Source of the DNA: Orychophragmus violaceus
Lineage: Eukaryota > Streptophyta > Magnoliopsida > Brassicales > Brassicaceae
Length of the DNA stretch: 64,000 bases
Assembly (NCBI GenBank): GCA_030180135.1
Contig: CM058230.1
Location: 23,396,067-23,460,066, forward strand
Reading direction: 5' to 3'
The translations under genes and the position numbers were made by a program. Positions 22,379 to 33,467 of this stretch are shown here, in pieces; the first letter of the stretch is position 1; each line of letters begins with the position of its first letter. The notes below the pieces were generated by a model, which searched no databases, was not told the DNA's origin, and saw only the letters and a program-made list of their open reading frames with translations.

Positions 22379-25300
22379 ATGAAGTATTTTTTTTGGAACG
22401 TTAGAGGATTATGCGGATCCATTCGGAAAAATTCGGTTAAGAGTTGGCTCACTACTAATCGCCCTATATTCGGTGGTTTTTTAGAAACTAGAGTGAAGCA
22501 AAATAATATAGAAGAGGTTGTTGATTTTCTTCTTCCGGGATGGAGTTTTGAAGCAAATTATAGCGAGAACGCAGATAATGGCAGGATTGTAATGGTGTGG
22601 GATCCCATTTTATCGGTTGTCACTTATTTCTGCTCAGATCTGATGTTAGTGGCTGGTGTCTTTAACCCAGCCACATCTCAATCTTTCACGGTTGCTTTGA
22701 TTTATGCCAGGAATACAATTGATGAGAGGAAGCAATTATGGAGCAACATTAAGGACTTAGCGGCTGCTTATCCTTGGGAAAACTCTCCGTGGCTGTTTAT
22801 GGGTGATTACAATCAGGTTTTAGCGAGCACTGAAGCTTATGCGTTGGTTCAGCCTCCGCTGCCGTTACAGGGGATGGAGGACCTTTGGGATTGTATGTCC
22901 TCTGCTGGTCTGTCTGACCTCACAATGAGAGGGTGTTTTTTTACTTGGACTAACAAGTCTCCCACAAATCCAAAGTTAAGGAAGCTAGATCGTGCGCTGG
23001 TTAATGATGCCTGGCAGGAAGTCTATCCTGATTCCCTTGCTTTCTTCGACGTTCCGGGCTCGTCTGATCATTCTCCTTGTGTCGTTACCCTTACCAACCG
23101 GGTCAACAGAAGGAATTCTAGATTTACTTTCTTCTCCTTTTTCACTACTCACCCGGATTATAACCAACTAATGGAGGAAGCTTGGAATTCGGTTGATACG
23201 ATCCCTGATCCGATGCATAATCTTTATCATAGGCTCAGGGCTGCCAAGATTTGCTGCAAAGGAATTAATAGAACCACTTTCAGCGATATCCAAAGAAGAG
23301 CTAGAGAGGCTTATCAACTGCTAGAGGATGTTCAAAGACAGTGTATGGCTGATCCCTCTCCAGCTCTTTTTGAACAGGAAAGGCAGGTTAGGGACTCCTG
23401 GCTTTTGCTAGCTTCTGCGGAAGAAGGGTTTTTTCGTCAGAAGTCTCGGGTTAAGTGGCTAGACGTTGGAGATTCCAGTACTGGTTTCTTTTTCAAGTCT
23501 TGTCAAGCCAATTTATCAAGGAACCTCATCTACTTTTTGATTGACGATTTGGGTAACAGAGTTGTTGACCCAGAGGAAATCAAGGTTATGGTGGTTGATT
23601 TTTACTCTAACCTTTTGGGATCCTCTTCTTCAGATGTGGAACCAATGTCCGTCAATGATATACGCAGCCTAAATCCTTATCGCTGTCCTCCATCTATTGC
23701 CACCCTTTTATCTGAAATTCCATCTGCTGAGGATATCAAGAATGTGGTTTTTAGTCTTCCTAAGAACAAGGCCCCGGGTCCCGACGGCTTCTCTGTGGAG
23801 TTTTACACTTCGGCTTGGAGCTTGGTTGGACCGGACGTTATTCGGGCTGTCCAAGATTTCTTTTTATCCGGTAATTTACCTCGACAAGTCAACGCTACCG
23901 TGATTTCTCTGATTCCAAAGATTACGGGAGCCTCAAATTTGAGAGATTTCAGACCCATTTCGTTGTGCAACACCATCTACAAGATTATTTCTCGGATCAT
24001 CTCTAATAGACTTAAGCTCATTACTCCGGAGGTTGTACAGAATAATCAGGTTGGGTTCGTCAAGGGTCGTCTACTTTGTGAGAATGTTCTTTTGGCCTCG
24101 GAATTGGTAGCGGATTTTAATAAGGAAGGGGCGACATCAAAGGGTTGTCTCCAAATCGACATTACGAAGGCGTATGACAACGTCGATTGGAGTTTTGTTC
24201 AGAACCTGCTCACTGCACTTGATCTGCCTTCGCAGTTCATCAACTGGATCATGCGGTGTATTTCTTCTCCTTTTTTTCGATCTCTTTGAATGGAGAGTTG
24301 TGTGGTTTTTTCAGGGAAGGAAGGGTTTGAGGCAAGGTGACTCCATGTCCTCTTCTTTGTTTGTTATGGTCATGGACATCCTTGCAAGGAAACTGGATTT
24401 GGCTGCCAGAGCTAGTCGTTTTGACCCCCATCCTATGTGCACAAACCCTTTGATCACCCACTTGAGCTTTGCCGACGACCTTCTAGTCTTCTTTGACGGG
24501 TCTGAACGTTCTCTTAGTGGGATTTTGGATGTGCTTGGGGAGTTTAAATCGATTTCAGGCTTGGCTTTAAATCACAGGAAGACTTGTCTTTACTTGAATG
24601 GAAACAACATGGAGCTTACTAGGAATTTGGCTACCACGTTCAGCCTTACTCATGGATCATTACCTGTTTGTTATTTGGGGCTGCCTCTTTCGCCAAAAAA
24701 GCTGTCTCCTCAAGACTATCAGCCGCTAATTGATAAGGTTCTTGATAGGATCTCATCTTGGACAGTCAAAAGGCTGTCATTTGCGGGGCGGCTTCAGTTG
24801 ATTCAAACAGTCCTATTCAGGATTATAAATTTCTGGTCCTCTGTGTTTCCTTTACCAAAAGGGTGTTTGGCACGTATTGAGCAAATCTGCAATGCCTTTC
24901 TTTGGAGTGGCAAGTCTGATAGTGCAAGATGTGCCAAGGTGTCTTGGGAGCCTGTGTGTCTGCCAAAAAAATCAGGGGGCTTAGGCCTAAGAAGACTTCT
25001 GGGAACTAATCAAGTCTTTGGGTTGAAATTAATTTGGCTTTTTTTCTCAGCGGAAGGGTCTCTTTGGGTTGCATGGGTAAAAAAGCATCTGGTTAAGGAC
25101 AAGGTCTTTTGGACCTCTGATTTCTCAAACGTTGGAAGCTGGATTTGGCGTCGTCTCATGAAACTAAGGACGTTGGCAAGACCATTTATATCCTGCTCTC
25201 TACAATCAGGACGAGAGTGCTATTTTTGGCACGACAATTGGTCAGGCTTAGGATCGCTTCTGGATATTGTTTCAGATGCTGGCCCGAGGGTGACAGGGAT

Positions 25301-26075
25301 TCCTTTTAAGGCGAAGGTGTCAGAGGTTTATGTGGACGGAGAATGGACCATTTCTCAGAGTCGACACCCAGTTATCTGCCTCCTTCGGGAATGTATCCCT
25401 CAGACTCCTTTGGTCCTTGATAATTCGTTGGCAGATCAGTTCATGTGGCGTAATCTTTTGACGGAAAGACCGGGGAATTTCTCATCTGCCAAGACTTGGA
25501 AAGCTTTAAACCCATCGACTGTTATTGTCCCGTGGTGCAACGATGTCTGGTTTAAAGATCGTGTTCCCAAACACGCCTTCCATACCTGGGTTCTAGCTAG
25601 AGATAGGCTGCCCACTCGCGACAAGCTTATAAATTGGGGAATTTCTGTTTCGCCTCTCTGTCTTTTATGTGCTAGTCAACCTGAAACCAAGACTCATTTG
25701 TTCTTTGAATGCAATTTTGCAGGTACTGTTTGGAGACTGCTCTTTGATCATGCGCACATCAGTCCACCAATGTCCTTCGATGCGGTTTTGAGATGGCTGC
25801 CTAGATGCTCTACCAACTCCAGGATTGCAACGATTTGTCATCTTCTAACACAAGCAGCAGCATATTTTCTTTGGAAGGAAAGGAACAATAGGCTTCATAA
25901 CTCAATTGAGAAATCTGAGCAGTTGGTGATTAAGGAAATCAGGCTCACCTTGAGAGCTAAGTTGATTGGTTTGGATAGAGCAGCTTTAACTAAAAATCAT
26001 CTTACGACATCTACTACCAACAACAATTACTGCAGCTATTTAAGCCTCTGGTTCTCCTATTTTCAGACTCAGTAA
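22379..26075 (+). pseudogene. LINE 2 ORF2 (endonuclease, RT, zf-RVT) with a single 1-base frameshift
   Basis: The ATG at 22379 opens an endonuclease domain (FFWNVRGLCG, LFMGDYNQ, SSDHSPC), then RT (NKAPGPDGF, DFRPISLCNTIYK, QVGFVKGR). The frame is lost in a T7 run at 24271-24277, where T8 would keep it open, and continues in the next frame (GLRQGDSMSS, SFADDLLVFF near 24475). The zf-RVT region (WCNDVWFKDRVPKHAF, CLLCASQPETKTHLFFEC) leads to the stop at 26073-26075. Together this is about 1230 codons, a normal ORF2 length. All catalytic motifs are present and only this one homopolymer indel breaks it, so a sequencing error or a very recent mutation are both possible. Confidence 0.88.
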
Positions 26076-26232
26076 TCCATTACACGACCTCAACCATCTT
26101 TTATAATTGCTTCTCTCTAGTCTTTGCTTTTGTAGTGGCGTCCTTTGTTTTGCTCGTTAGTCAAGCGCTTGTATTCGTTTGTAATCACTGGTTTTGTACT
26201 TGGCAAACAAGAAAAGGATGAATAAATATATT

Positions 26233-26264
<32 letters not shown>

Positions 26265-28412
26265 TAAATAAATAAATAAAGTGGTTACCTTTTCTATGTT
26301 TCATGAGAATGGTGTTGTTCTGTTTCATGGCCAACGCCGAATTTCCCATTTATAGTCTCGTCCTTCTGAATGGATGGCTTCCCATCCACAGCGACAGAGT
26401 CACCAGCTCTTTCTTCCACTGCAGAAAGTTTGGTTTTTTCATTAAATTCTCCAGCGACATCCGCTGTATCAGATTTTATCTCATGTTCCTGTGCCCTGTC
26501 TGTATTTTGATTTGACAGAGCTGCTTCCGTTTTCTGCCTCTCCTCTTCTTTTTCTCGACGTCTCTTTGAGCAGCCTAAACCTGAGAATTACGTCGATGGT
26601 GTTAAACAACAAATAGCTTCTACTTATGAATGACAAGGTTTCAGAAAATGTAGTCACCTTTCACCAGGTTTGGGCCCTTCTGAAGTCATTTTCTCACCAC
26701 CCTTCTCTCTTGGTATTTTCAGTTCTGAAACAGACTTCTGAACTAGCGATTCTGAAACAGACTTGTCAACCATGTGTTTTATCTTCCTTCATGACCAAAT
26801 TAGTGAGCTTCTCCATCGGATTTTTTGCACCATCATATTTTTGAAGCCATACTTGCTGTGCTGTGCTCAAAATGTTATTAGTCAACCTGCAAAAGCACTC
26901 TTCCAAAATGAGAAGAAAAGAAAGTGGTCGACTCCCCAATAAAGACTTAAACCCGAAGGAACTGATAGTGCAAAATAGCCAATCATCAGCGGAAGAAGCT
27001 TCGTCACCGCTTGTGAGCTCTTCATGGCTGGATCATTACTCTGCCCAATGACATGAAAATAAACAAATGCTACGCCATAGATTTCTATTAAGTTAAGTTA
27101 GTGAGCTTTGGGGGCGTCCACCAATTTACATATATTCATAACCAGCTAACTAGACAATCACATATGCCAGAAGATGCTATACCTGCGCCTGCGAGGACTG
27201 CATAATCTGAATGGAGAGATACTGAGAGAAGATAAGCAACAGAGGTAAGACAAGATACGCTAATGTGTCTGACCATCCCAGAGGTGGGTGTCCCTCCTGA
27301 GAATTAAATTTAAAATCTGCATACATCAGCAATAAAGTCCAACACCTTCTCTACTCGAGTCCTCTTTGATCAGTTCATTTTATTCAGTTTATATGCTTGA
27401 GTAAGTGAAGTCACGCAGTCTAGATCCTATTGTTCAAAATATCCACACCACTTACTATCGAGGTTCAAAATTGGTACTTACAGTGAAAGGGAACAACCAT
27501 GAGATTCCACTGCAGCAACAGTTGTTGGACCGGCAAGAGAAGGAATCCAGAAAAAACCTTCCGTTAGGAGCCCCTTAAGGTTAGAAACAAGCATATAACA
27601 AAAAAACTTGTCAGAAAAGAATCTCTTAGAGAAACGAAAGGACATTGTTGTTGCAGGTACCTCATCCGCAACATTTGAGAGGGCTCTGTATAGCCTAATC
27701 CAGACTGGTATTGTGGCTAGTGTGGGGGACGCAGCCTAACAGATAAAAATGAAAATATAGCTTAACCACATGCAGGAAGAAATTAAGAAAGAAATCATGT
27801 TTCTTGACCAGACTGCTGTCTCAAGTGGAAAATCAAACGAAAATCTGAAGCAGCAAACTGTACCTGCAAGGGGATTGATTCCAGCAAGTTTATACAATCT
27901 GGCATTTTCAAGCTGAATTCTCTCCTGCAGTAGATAAACAAAAAATTAGGAAGCTCTCTGTTTTAACAACAAGGCTACATTCATAAAGGTAAAGCTATAA
28001 TCTTTGGTATATTCATTAGAATCACTCAACAATGATGGAACCAATATTAACACACTTGTTCCTACTTTTTTTCCTTCAAAATCTAAGAGCTAATGATTGA
28101 AGCAAAGAATGGGCATCATGACGTTTTTTTAAAGAAAATCCATGCTGCAGTATCGATTAAAAGGTTTAACCTGATCACCGGCATACCGTTCTTGAATGGC
28201 CTTTATTTGAGGCTGCAAAGACTTCATAGCCATGGCAGATTCGACCTGTAGAGAAATAAAGCACAAATTCAGTAGAAAGTCGAAGATAAACTGTATATTG
28301 GCTCTAGCAAGTTATAGAAACAAAGTGAAAGAAACATGCTTTTTCGTCAGTGGGAACGTGGCGGCCTTAACAAGCACGGTGAGTAGAATGATAGCGAAAC
28401 CATAAGAATAAC

Positions 28413-28731
28413 TGATATAGGAAATTGGTATTACGGTTTTGACTTTAAATGGGTTTTGGTAGTTAACGGTTTAAATCGTTAACCAAGTTTTATGTGTTAT
28501 CTTTAGTCGTTAACGGTTTAAGTCGTTAACGGTTTATGTATCTTCTATCTAAATAATCATAATAAGAACTTGAAGTTACGTTTCTTTTATCTCTCTCTCT
28601 CTATTTGATCATTGCTCATCTTTGTTTAAGAATCTATTCTACTTTCGGGATTCTTTGCAATTTGGGGACAGAACTTGTGTTTTACGAACATCGGTTCTTC
28701 TATCTATTCGATCGTACGTTTTTCGTTATCA
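28413..28731 (+). repeat. 5' LTR of element E
   Basis: 319 bp. It is followed by a primer-binding site reading AGGTATCGGAGC. It contains extra copies of a GTTAACGGTTTAAGTC motif at about 28505-28535, where the 3' LTR has unrelated sequence. Apart from that block the two LTRs differ at only about four positions plus a CT-repeat length change. Confidence 0.85.
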
Positions 28732-28764
28732 AAGGTATCGGAGCTTCGTCGCTTCTCGGAATCC

Positions 28765-30153
28765 ATGGCGATCACGACGATCTACGACTCTTTTACTTCA
28801 CACATGGCTCGGACAGCCAACAATTCGACAGATTCGACCACAAGACATCAATCGATGTCTTCACGCACAGATTCGGTTCATCAAACAAGGTTAGAAAGAT
28901 TCAAAGAATTTTTAAGAGATCCTGTTGTTGAGCTGAAACAATTGAAAGAAACTGTTGGTATAGAGGATTATCATGAGAAATTTGAGGTATTAAGCACTAG
29001 AGTAAATCTATCTGAAGTTTCTCTGGTTAGTATTTTTCTCGATGGATTGTGGATTGATACTAGGACGAACATTCAGATGTTTAATCCTCAAACAATACAG
29101 CAATGTTTACTTGTGGGACGGTTGTATGAAAGAGTTCATCAGAAGAAATCACCAATACAACAGCTTGTATACACTGAGCAGATGAAGGAAACATCGCCAA
29201 TTTCAACTGTTATTGAGGATTCGTTGAGAATTATGGAAGAAGCATCGACAATGTCAACTGCTGAGGAAGTAATGGAAATCAGAGGCAATACTGTTGACCT
29301 CTCAGAAGAATCGGAACTGCCTCAAAACCAGGAAAGTGTTGTGGTCAATACTGATTCAGTTTTGGTTACTGAAACAGATGTAACAACTGCAGATTTGGGT
29401 TTATTTTGTCATGGATTTGTGCATATGGAGAAACAGGTTAGCTTCATTGTGAAGAGTGAAAAATTGTCTTCCATCTCTTTGTTAGAAGTCGAAGACGAAG
29501 TGACGTTGGACGAGGACAATATAGGGCAAGCTACTGCAGCACAACGAAAATATGTTGACACTGGTCAGAAGAACAATTGGCATGTCTTGTTCGATGCTGG
29601 CGCCAACAAGGGTTTGTTATTGGTTGGAACCATGGCTGAAAAGGCAAGTGAAAAGCTTGCTTCTGCTCATGACATACATCATGAGAAGATAAACATGGAA
29701 TTAGCTCTTCTTGATGAGATGTATGTGTGGGATCCAGGCCAAGTTAATTGGCATAGAGAAGTCTTCTGGATCAATTTTAAGGAGCAGGAATACAAGGCTG
29801 AGGTTATGTCATTATGGATACATGGAACGCATGGACGCTACAAGAACGTAAAAGACGCAAATGGATTTTTCGTCCAATACGACCAACTTTTCTGTGATCA
29901 TATGAAGCATAAAGATGTGGATCGTATGAAGCATAAAGCTCATGGATATCATGTGTGGCACCGTTGGAAGAACAAGAAGACACATGGGGATTGGTTAATG
30001 CTACTGCTACACTATCAACCTCATGGATCAACAGTGCTCTTATGGTTAATGCTACAATATGGAACCATGAAGACTATCTCTGTTTGTCATCACCAATACA
30101 AGGATCCACCTCTTACCTTTGTCTCACAACCATTTCTTGAGCTTAGACCTTGA
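28765..30153 (+). CDS. Gypsy-type gag protein of element E (462 codons)
   Basis: The ATG at 28765 lies about 20 bp after the primer-binding site. Residues of about 50-130 match the plant Ty3/gypsy gag core: ETVGIEDYHEKFEVLSTRV, then IFLDGLWIDTRTNIQMF, then QQCLLVGRLYERVHQKK. The remainder is acidic at first (a long Glu/Ser-rich stretch), then enters a region with HVLFDAGANKGL that may be a vestige of the protease segment, then a His/Trp-rich tail I cannot assign. No zinc knuckle, RT or integrase is present. The frame is uninterrupted, which suggests selection for gag or a young age. The gag would form the particle in which the RNA is packaged, with enzymes supplied by another element. Confidence 0.7.
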   Translation: MAITTIYDSFTSHMARTANNSTDSTTRHQSMSSRTDSVHQTRLERFKEFLRDPVVELKQLKETVGIEDYHEKFEVLSTRVNLSEVSLVSIFLDGLWIDTRTNIQMFNPQTIQQCLLVGRLYERVHQKKSPIQQLVYTEQMKETSPISTVIEDSLRIMEEASTMSTAEEVMEIRGNTVDLSEESELPQNQESVVVNTDSVLVTETDVTTADLGLFCHGFVHMEKQVSFIVKSEKLSSISLLEVEDEVTLDEDNIGQATAAQRKYVDTGQKNNWHVLFDAGANKGLLLVGTMAEKASEKLASAHDIHHEKINMELALLDEMYVWDPGQVNWHREVFWINFKEQEYKAEVMSLWIHGTHGRYKNVKDANGFFVQYDQLFCDHMKHKDVDRMKHKAHGYHVWHRWKNKKTHGDWLMLLLHYQPHGSTVLLWLMLQYGTMKTISVCHHQYKDPPLTFVSQPFLELRP

Positions 30154-30181
30154 GGTCAAGGTCTTTCGAAGAGGGATGATT

Positions 30182-30505
30182 TGATATAGGAAATTGGTAT
30201 TACGGTTTTGACTTTAAATGGGTTTTGGTAGTTAACGGTTTAAGTCGTTAACCAAGTTTTATGTGTTATCTTTAGTAGGGTTTTGATGTTTTACGTTTCT
30301 TTATAAGAAGATTGTATCTTCTATCTAAATAATCATAATAAGAACTTGAAGTTACGTTTCTTTTATCTCTCTCTCTATTTGATCATTGCTCATCTTTGTT
30401 TAAGAATCTATTCTACTTTCGGGATTCTTTGCAATTTGGGGACATAACTTGTGTTTTACGAACATCGGTTCTCCTATCTATTCGATCGTACGTTTTTCGT
30501 TATCA
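30182..30505 (+). repeat. 3' LTR of element E
   Basis: 324 bp, matching 28413-28731 except for a replaced block at about 30273-30313 (GGGTTTTGATG...AAGAAG) and about four single-base differences. Confidence 0.85.
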
Positions 30506-30663
30506 TCAACACCTTGAGAATAGTTTCCATGTAACTGGCGATACCAGAGAATCAGTCATTGTTCTGGTTTGTGGTGGTGGTAGTGCCGGAAACAGATTCA
30601 AAGGTTTCGGAGGACGAAACGGCTGCATCAGCGATCGTGTACAGAAGATTCTCGGCATCTATG

Positions 30664-31257
30664 AAGCACGGGGACACCATTTAGCCGCCTTCTCCCGCTT
30701 TGGGGACGTTTCGGGTTCGGGGACGGCATGAGGACAATGGGGACGGCGAGTGTTTCACGGGGACGGTTCGGTCCGATGGCGGGAACGTTTCGGAGACTTT
30801 TCGACGTGATTTTAAGAGTCCCAAGTAAAAAAAATGTTAATTTTCTGAAAATAATTACCCTAAAAAGGAAAACAAAAAGAAAACCTAGGTTTAATAAGAG
30901 TCTTCAACTCTCGAGTTGTTTTGTGCCTCTTCATATTCATTATCTATTGCTGCTCTCGTGAGGAAGATCAAGCACTAGCATACAAGACAAACAGTCAAAC
31001 AAAGGTAATCATTTGTTCTTAACCAGCCAAGTCTGTGAAAATCAAACGTGTATACTTGAAATAATAAATTAAGGTTTGTTTATGATTTTATGTTGGGATT
31101 TATGTATGCTTTTTTAATTTTTATTGATATTTTATGGGATATATACATATATTATCTTATAATATATTCGCCGTTCCCATGACGTCTCCGCTCTTAAAAA
31201 TTTCATGTTTTTCCTGTTTCTGTCCCCGTTTTCTGTCCCTGTATCCGTTCCAGTGCA
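30664..31257. mobile_element. GGGGACG-rich insertion in ALB4 intron 1, possibly a non-autonomous hAT-like DNA transposon
   Basis: Between exon 2 and exon 1 of ALB4 lies about 590 bp with clustered GGGGACG/GGGAACG motifs at its left end (30670-30790) and the complementary GTCCCCG/GTCCCTG motifs at its right end (31190-31250). Subterminal repeats in opposite orientation at the two ends are a habit of hAT-like elements. I could not define exact terminal repeats or an 8-bp duplication, so the class is a guess. The interior is AT-rich and has no transposase. Confidence 0.35.
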
Positions 31258-31467
31258 ACATAGCTCGGAATGGTCTTTAATCAAATCGAGTGACAAGCCT
31301 ATGTCGGGAAACGAACATGGTCTGAATCCGAATTGAGCCACCAGAGTCCAACGACAAGACGACGACGGTCTGTGGCTGAAACGGGACCGGCGGAACTGGA
31401 GGACTCTGCCTGTGGAGAATGGTGAGAGGATAAGGTTCGTCGGCTTTAGGGATATCGAAGAGGCCAT

Positions 31468-31879
31468 CTCCAGCGACAACAAAGGTAGGTGAGTTTTAGG
31501 GTTTTGGTCCAGAAGAAATGGGGAGGGGAGGATTTGGGGTTTGGTTTCTTGCTTCACGTTTCAGTGCGCGAGACAAACCGTGAAGTGGAGCAAACAATCT
31601 GGTTGCTAGCACAAACTTACTTCAATTAGTTCCGTGTAATGAATATATTTTCCTTATTTTGATGATTATAGTTCCGTTCTAAAATTTTTTGATAATAGCA
31701 TTTTGGAGTTAAGAAAGATTTGGAACTGGAGGCAAAATTGTAGCAAGTTGGGCTTAGGAGTTACTGGCTGTTTCAGAAGGTTTGGTTCTTCAGTGGAAAT
31801 TAGACACATGTATCAAACACCGCTTAATTTGTAGATCAGAGGCAAAGTATCGTAATTTTTTGTACTTTCCCTAAGTTTT
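31468..31879. other. Upstream region of ALB4
   Basis: AT-rich DNA between the ALB4 start codon and LINE 3, presumably the old ALB4 promoter and 5' UTR. No coding frame or repeat is visible. The first 90 bp could encode an in-frame upstream extension of ALB4, but the transit-peptide start at 31467 is preferred. Confidence 0.5.
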
Positions 31880-32004
31880 TCGTCAACTTTAGTCGGTTTT
31901 GAGGGCTGATTTTCGTGGTCCAACGGTGTGTTTGGGGGATTTTTGGTGGATTTCTTTGGGGAGTTGAGAGACTTTGTCGGGGTCTTGGTTGGTGTAAGGT
32001 ATCA

Positions 32005-32589
32005 ATGTCTGTAGCGATCGATCGAGCTCTGATGGAGCTCTCGCTGGAGGAAGACAATACTCTTTTTGATCTTCCAGATGACCCAGGGTTCAGTTCATGT
32101 GCTGAGAATGTGTTGAGAGTTATCGGGAGAGTTCTTAACCCAGAAGGAACTCGGATGTGGAGTCTGATTATGAACCTTCCTCGTAAATGGCAGAAAGAGG
32201 GGAAGTCCAGAGGAGTGGCTCTTTCCCAAGAACGCTTCCAATTCTTCTTTCAGAACGAGTACGATCTACAAGAAGTCTTGGATAGAGGCGTCCAAACCTT
32301 CGACGAGTGGACCATCGTGGTGGAGAGATGGGTAGAGCACCCACCAGCTGATTATCTCCAATTTATTCCTTTATTGATGCAAATTAGGAAGATTTCGGTG
32401 AACCATTACACGAAGAAAGCAATTTCGGCGTTAGGGGAGCTTCTGGGAAGAGTCGATGTGGTGGCCTTTGACTCGTCGGTTTCTCAATCGCAGGATTGTG
32501 TAAGAGTCAATATTTGGTTTGATGTAGCGAGGCCGTTGAGACGAACAAAGGTGGTCAATATTCCGCAAGGAGGTCAGGCGGTGATATAG
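32005..32589 (+). pseudogene. LINE 3 ORF1: DUF4283 protein, zinc knuckle beyond a stop
   Basis: ATG at 32005 (MSVAIDRALMELSLEED). The DUF4283-type fold follows (RMWSLIMNLPRKWQKEGKS, then WTIVVERWVEHPP, then RVDVVAFD). A TAG at 32587-32589 precedes FAYEKVQRRCYHCQCLNHAKEYC, a good CCHC zinc knuckle, so the native ORF1 continued to about 33440 with further stops. The encoded protein would bind LINE RNA. Confidence 0.8.
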
Positions 32590-33467
32590 TTTGCGTACGA
32601 GAAAGTCCAAAGGCGATGCTATCACTGCCAGTGTCTCAACCATGCTAAGGAGTACTGTCTTATTTTGTTAAAACAAAGACAAGATCAGTCACAGGACAGG
32701 CGACAACATGAGTTCTTAGCTAGGTCAGCGCCAAAGCATTTCATCCCTGAGTCAGACCCTTTGTTCGGAGTTCTTCAGGACCATCAAGTGAAGGTAAATC
32801 CAACCACATGAAGGCCAAAAATAGCGAAGGAGGTTTTAGATAAGATGCGCCAATACTTACTTATGGCTAATGCTGAAGATCTTCTGGTTCATTAGGAAAG
32901 GGTTAAGTCATCGGTGTGTGAGGTGGAGAAGGATCCTATTGCCACAAAATCTATGCTCCGCCTTGAGCCACCAACGGTTTTGACTAATGAGGTTGATATA
33001 GGCAAAGGGCATGTTTTTGACTTTGAGATTTCAGAACCGGTGCAAAGGGTATCAGCAGACAGGATTAAGGGTCCTAAACTTTTGGAATCAGCTATCAGAT
33101 GTTACTCTGACCCGACTATGGCTGCTGGGTTTGACTGAAGCAGAGTTGGTACGACCAGGTCTTTGTCAGTGGAGGTTCCAGCGAGATCGATTGCTAGCTC
33201 AACAGTTATAGGAACAGTTTTTGACGAAGCTTGTTCGTCCAGAGCAAAGCATTCTCTCCCAAAAACCAGGAAGAGACCGGTTAAACGCAACAGATCTCTG
33301 AAGCCAGTATCCACGAGCATCTCTGAGTTTTCTCCAGATAAGAATAAAGGGATCATGAAGGTGCCTTTGCAGGGCAGGAAGGTAGTAAGAGAGGCAGGTA
33401 GCGGAAGGAAGGGGTCTTTACGACCAAAATCAATGGTGGTCCCACGTGAGGGACTGCCCTTTGTTTA

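Larger units (their letters stand above)
21690..26280 (+). mobile_element. LINE 2: young, 5'-truncated L1-type LINE
   Basis: It consists of the C-terminal part of ORF1, a nearly intact ORF2, a 3' UTR, an uninterrupted A28 tail (26237-26264) and a TAAA-type extension to 26280. The long clean tail and the open frames indicate recent insertion. The DUF4283 half of ORF1 is missing, which is typical 5' truncation. I could not identify a convincing target duplication, so the left edge is approximate. It ends 14 bp beyond the complement of the ALB4 stop codon. Confidence 0.88.
28413..30505 (+). mobile_element. Element E: gag-only LTR element inserted in ALB4 exon 2
   Basis: The LTRs are 28413-28731 (319 bp) and 30182-30505 (324 bp), both starting TGATATAGG and ending CGTTATCA. 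The 1.45-kb interior has one long gag-like ORF and no pol. A gypsy-style purine tract (GAAGAGGGATGATT) precedes the 3' LTR. The flanks ATAAC (28408-28412) and TCAAC (30506-30510) are not a clean duplication, and about ten ALB4 codons are missing at the junction, so a small deletion accompanied or followed insertion. Its form fits the described class of terminal-repeat retrotransposons with a GAG domain (TR-GAG). Confidence 0.85.
26294..31467 (-). pseudogene. ALB4: ALB4-like chloroplast Alb3/Oxa1/YidC insertase, pseudogene (10 exons recognisable)
   Basis: Read from the minus strand: exon 1 from ATG 31467 (MASSISLKPTNLILSPF, a Ser/Arg-rich plastid transit peptide) to about 31264; exon 2 at 30658-30506 and 28412-28336, split by an LTR element; exon 3, 28245-28171 (AMAMKSLQPQIKAIQ); exon 4, 27924-27864; exon 5, 27735-27661; exon 6, 27573-27482; exon 7, 27296-27183; exon 8, 27040-26937; exon 9, 26886-26665; exon 10, 26580-26294 (stop TAG). 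Family members insert proteins into thylakoid membranes. Disablements: TGA in place of a Trp codon in exon 2 (30552-30554), a 2.1-kb insertion with about ten codons lost beside it, +1 base in exon 5 (C5 for C4), a 13-bp loss in exon 6, donor GT changed to GG after exon 8, and a 2-bp loss in exon 9. The C-terminal Lys/Glu-rich tail and its position next to CCT5 favour ALB4 over ALB3. Confidence 0.92.

Noticed and set aside
31468..31557. Earlier in-frame start for ALB4 giving 30 extra residues
   Set aside because: The extra stretch (MKQETKPQILPSPFLLD) does not resemble a transit peptide, while the Met at 31467 begins one typical of the family.
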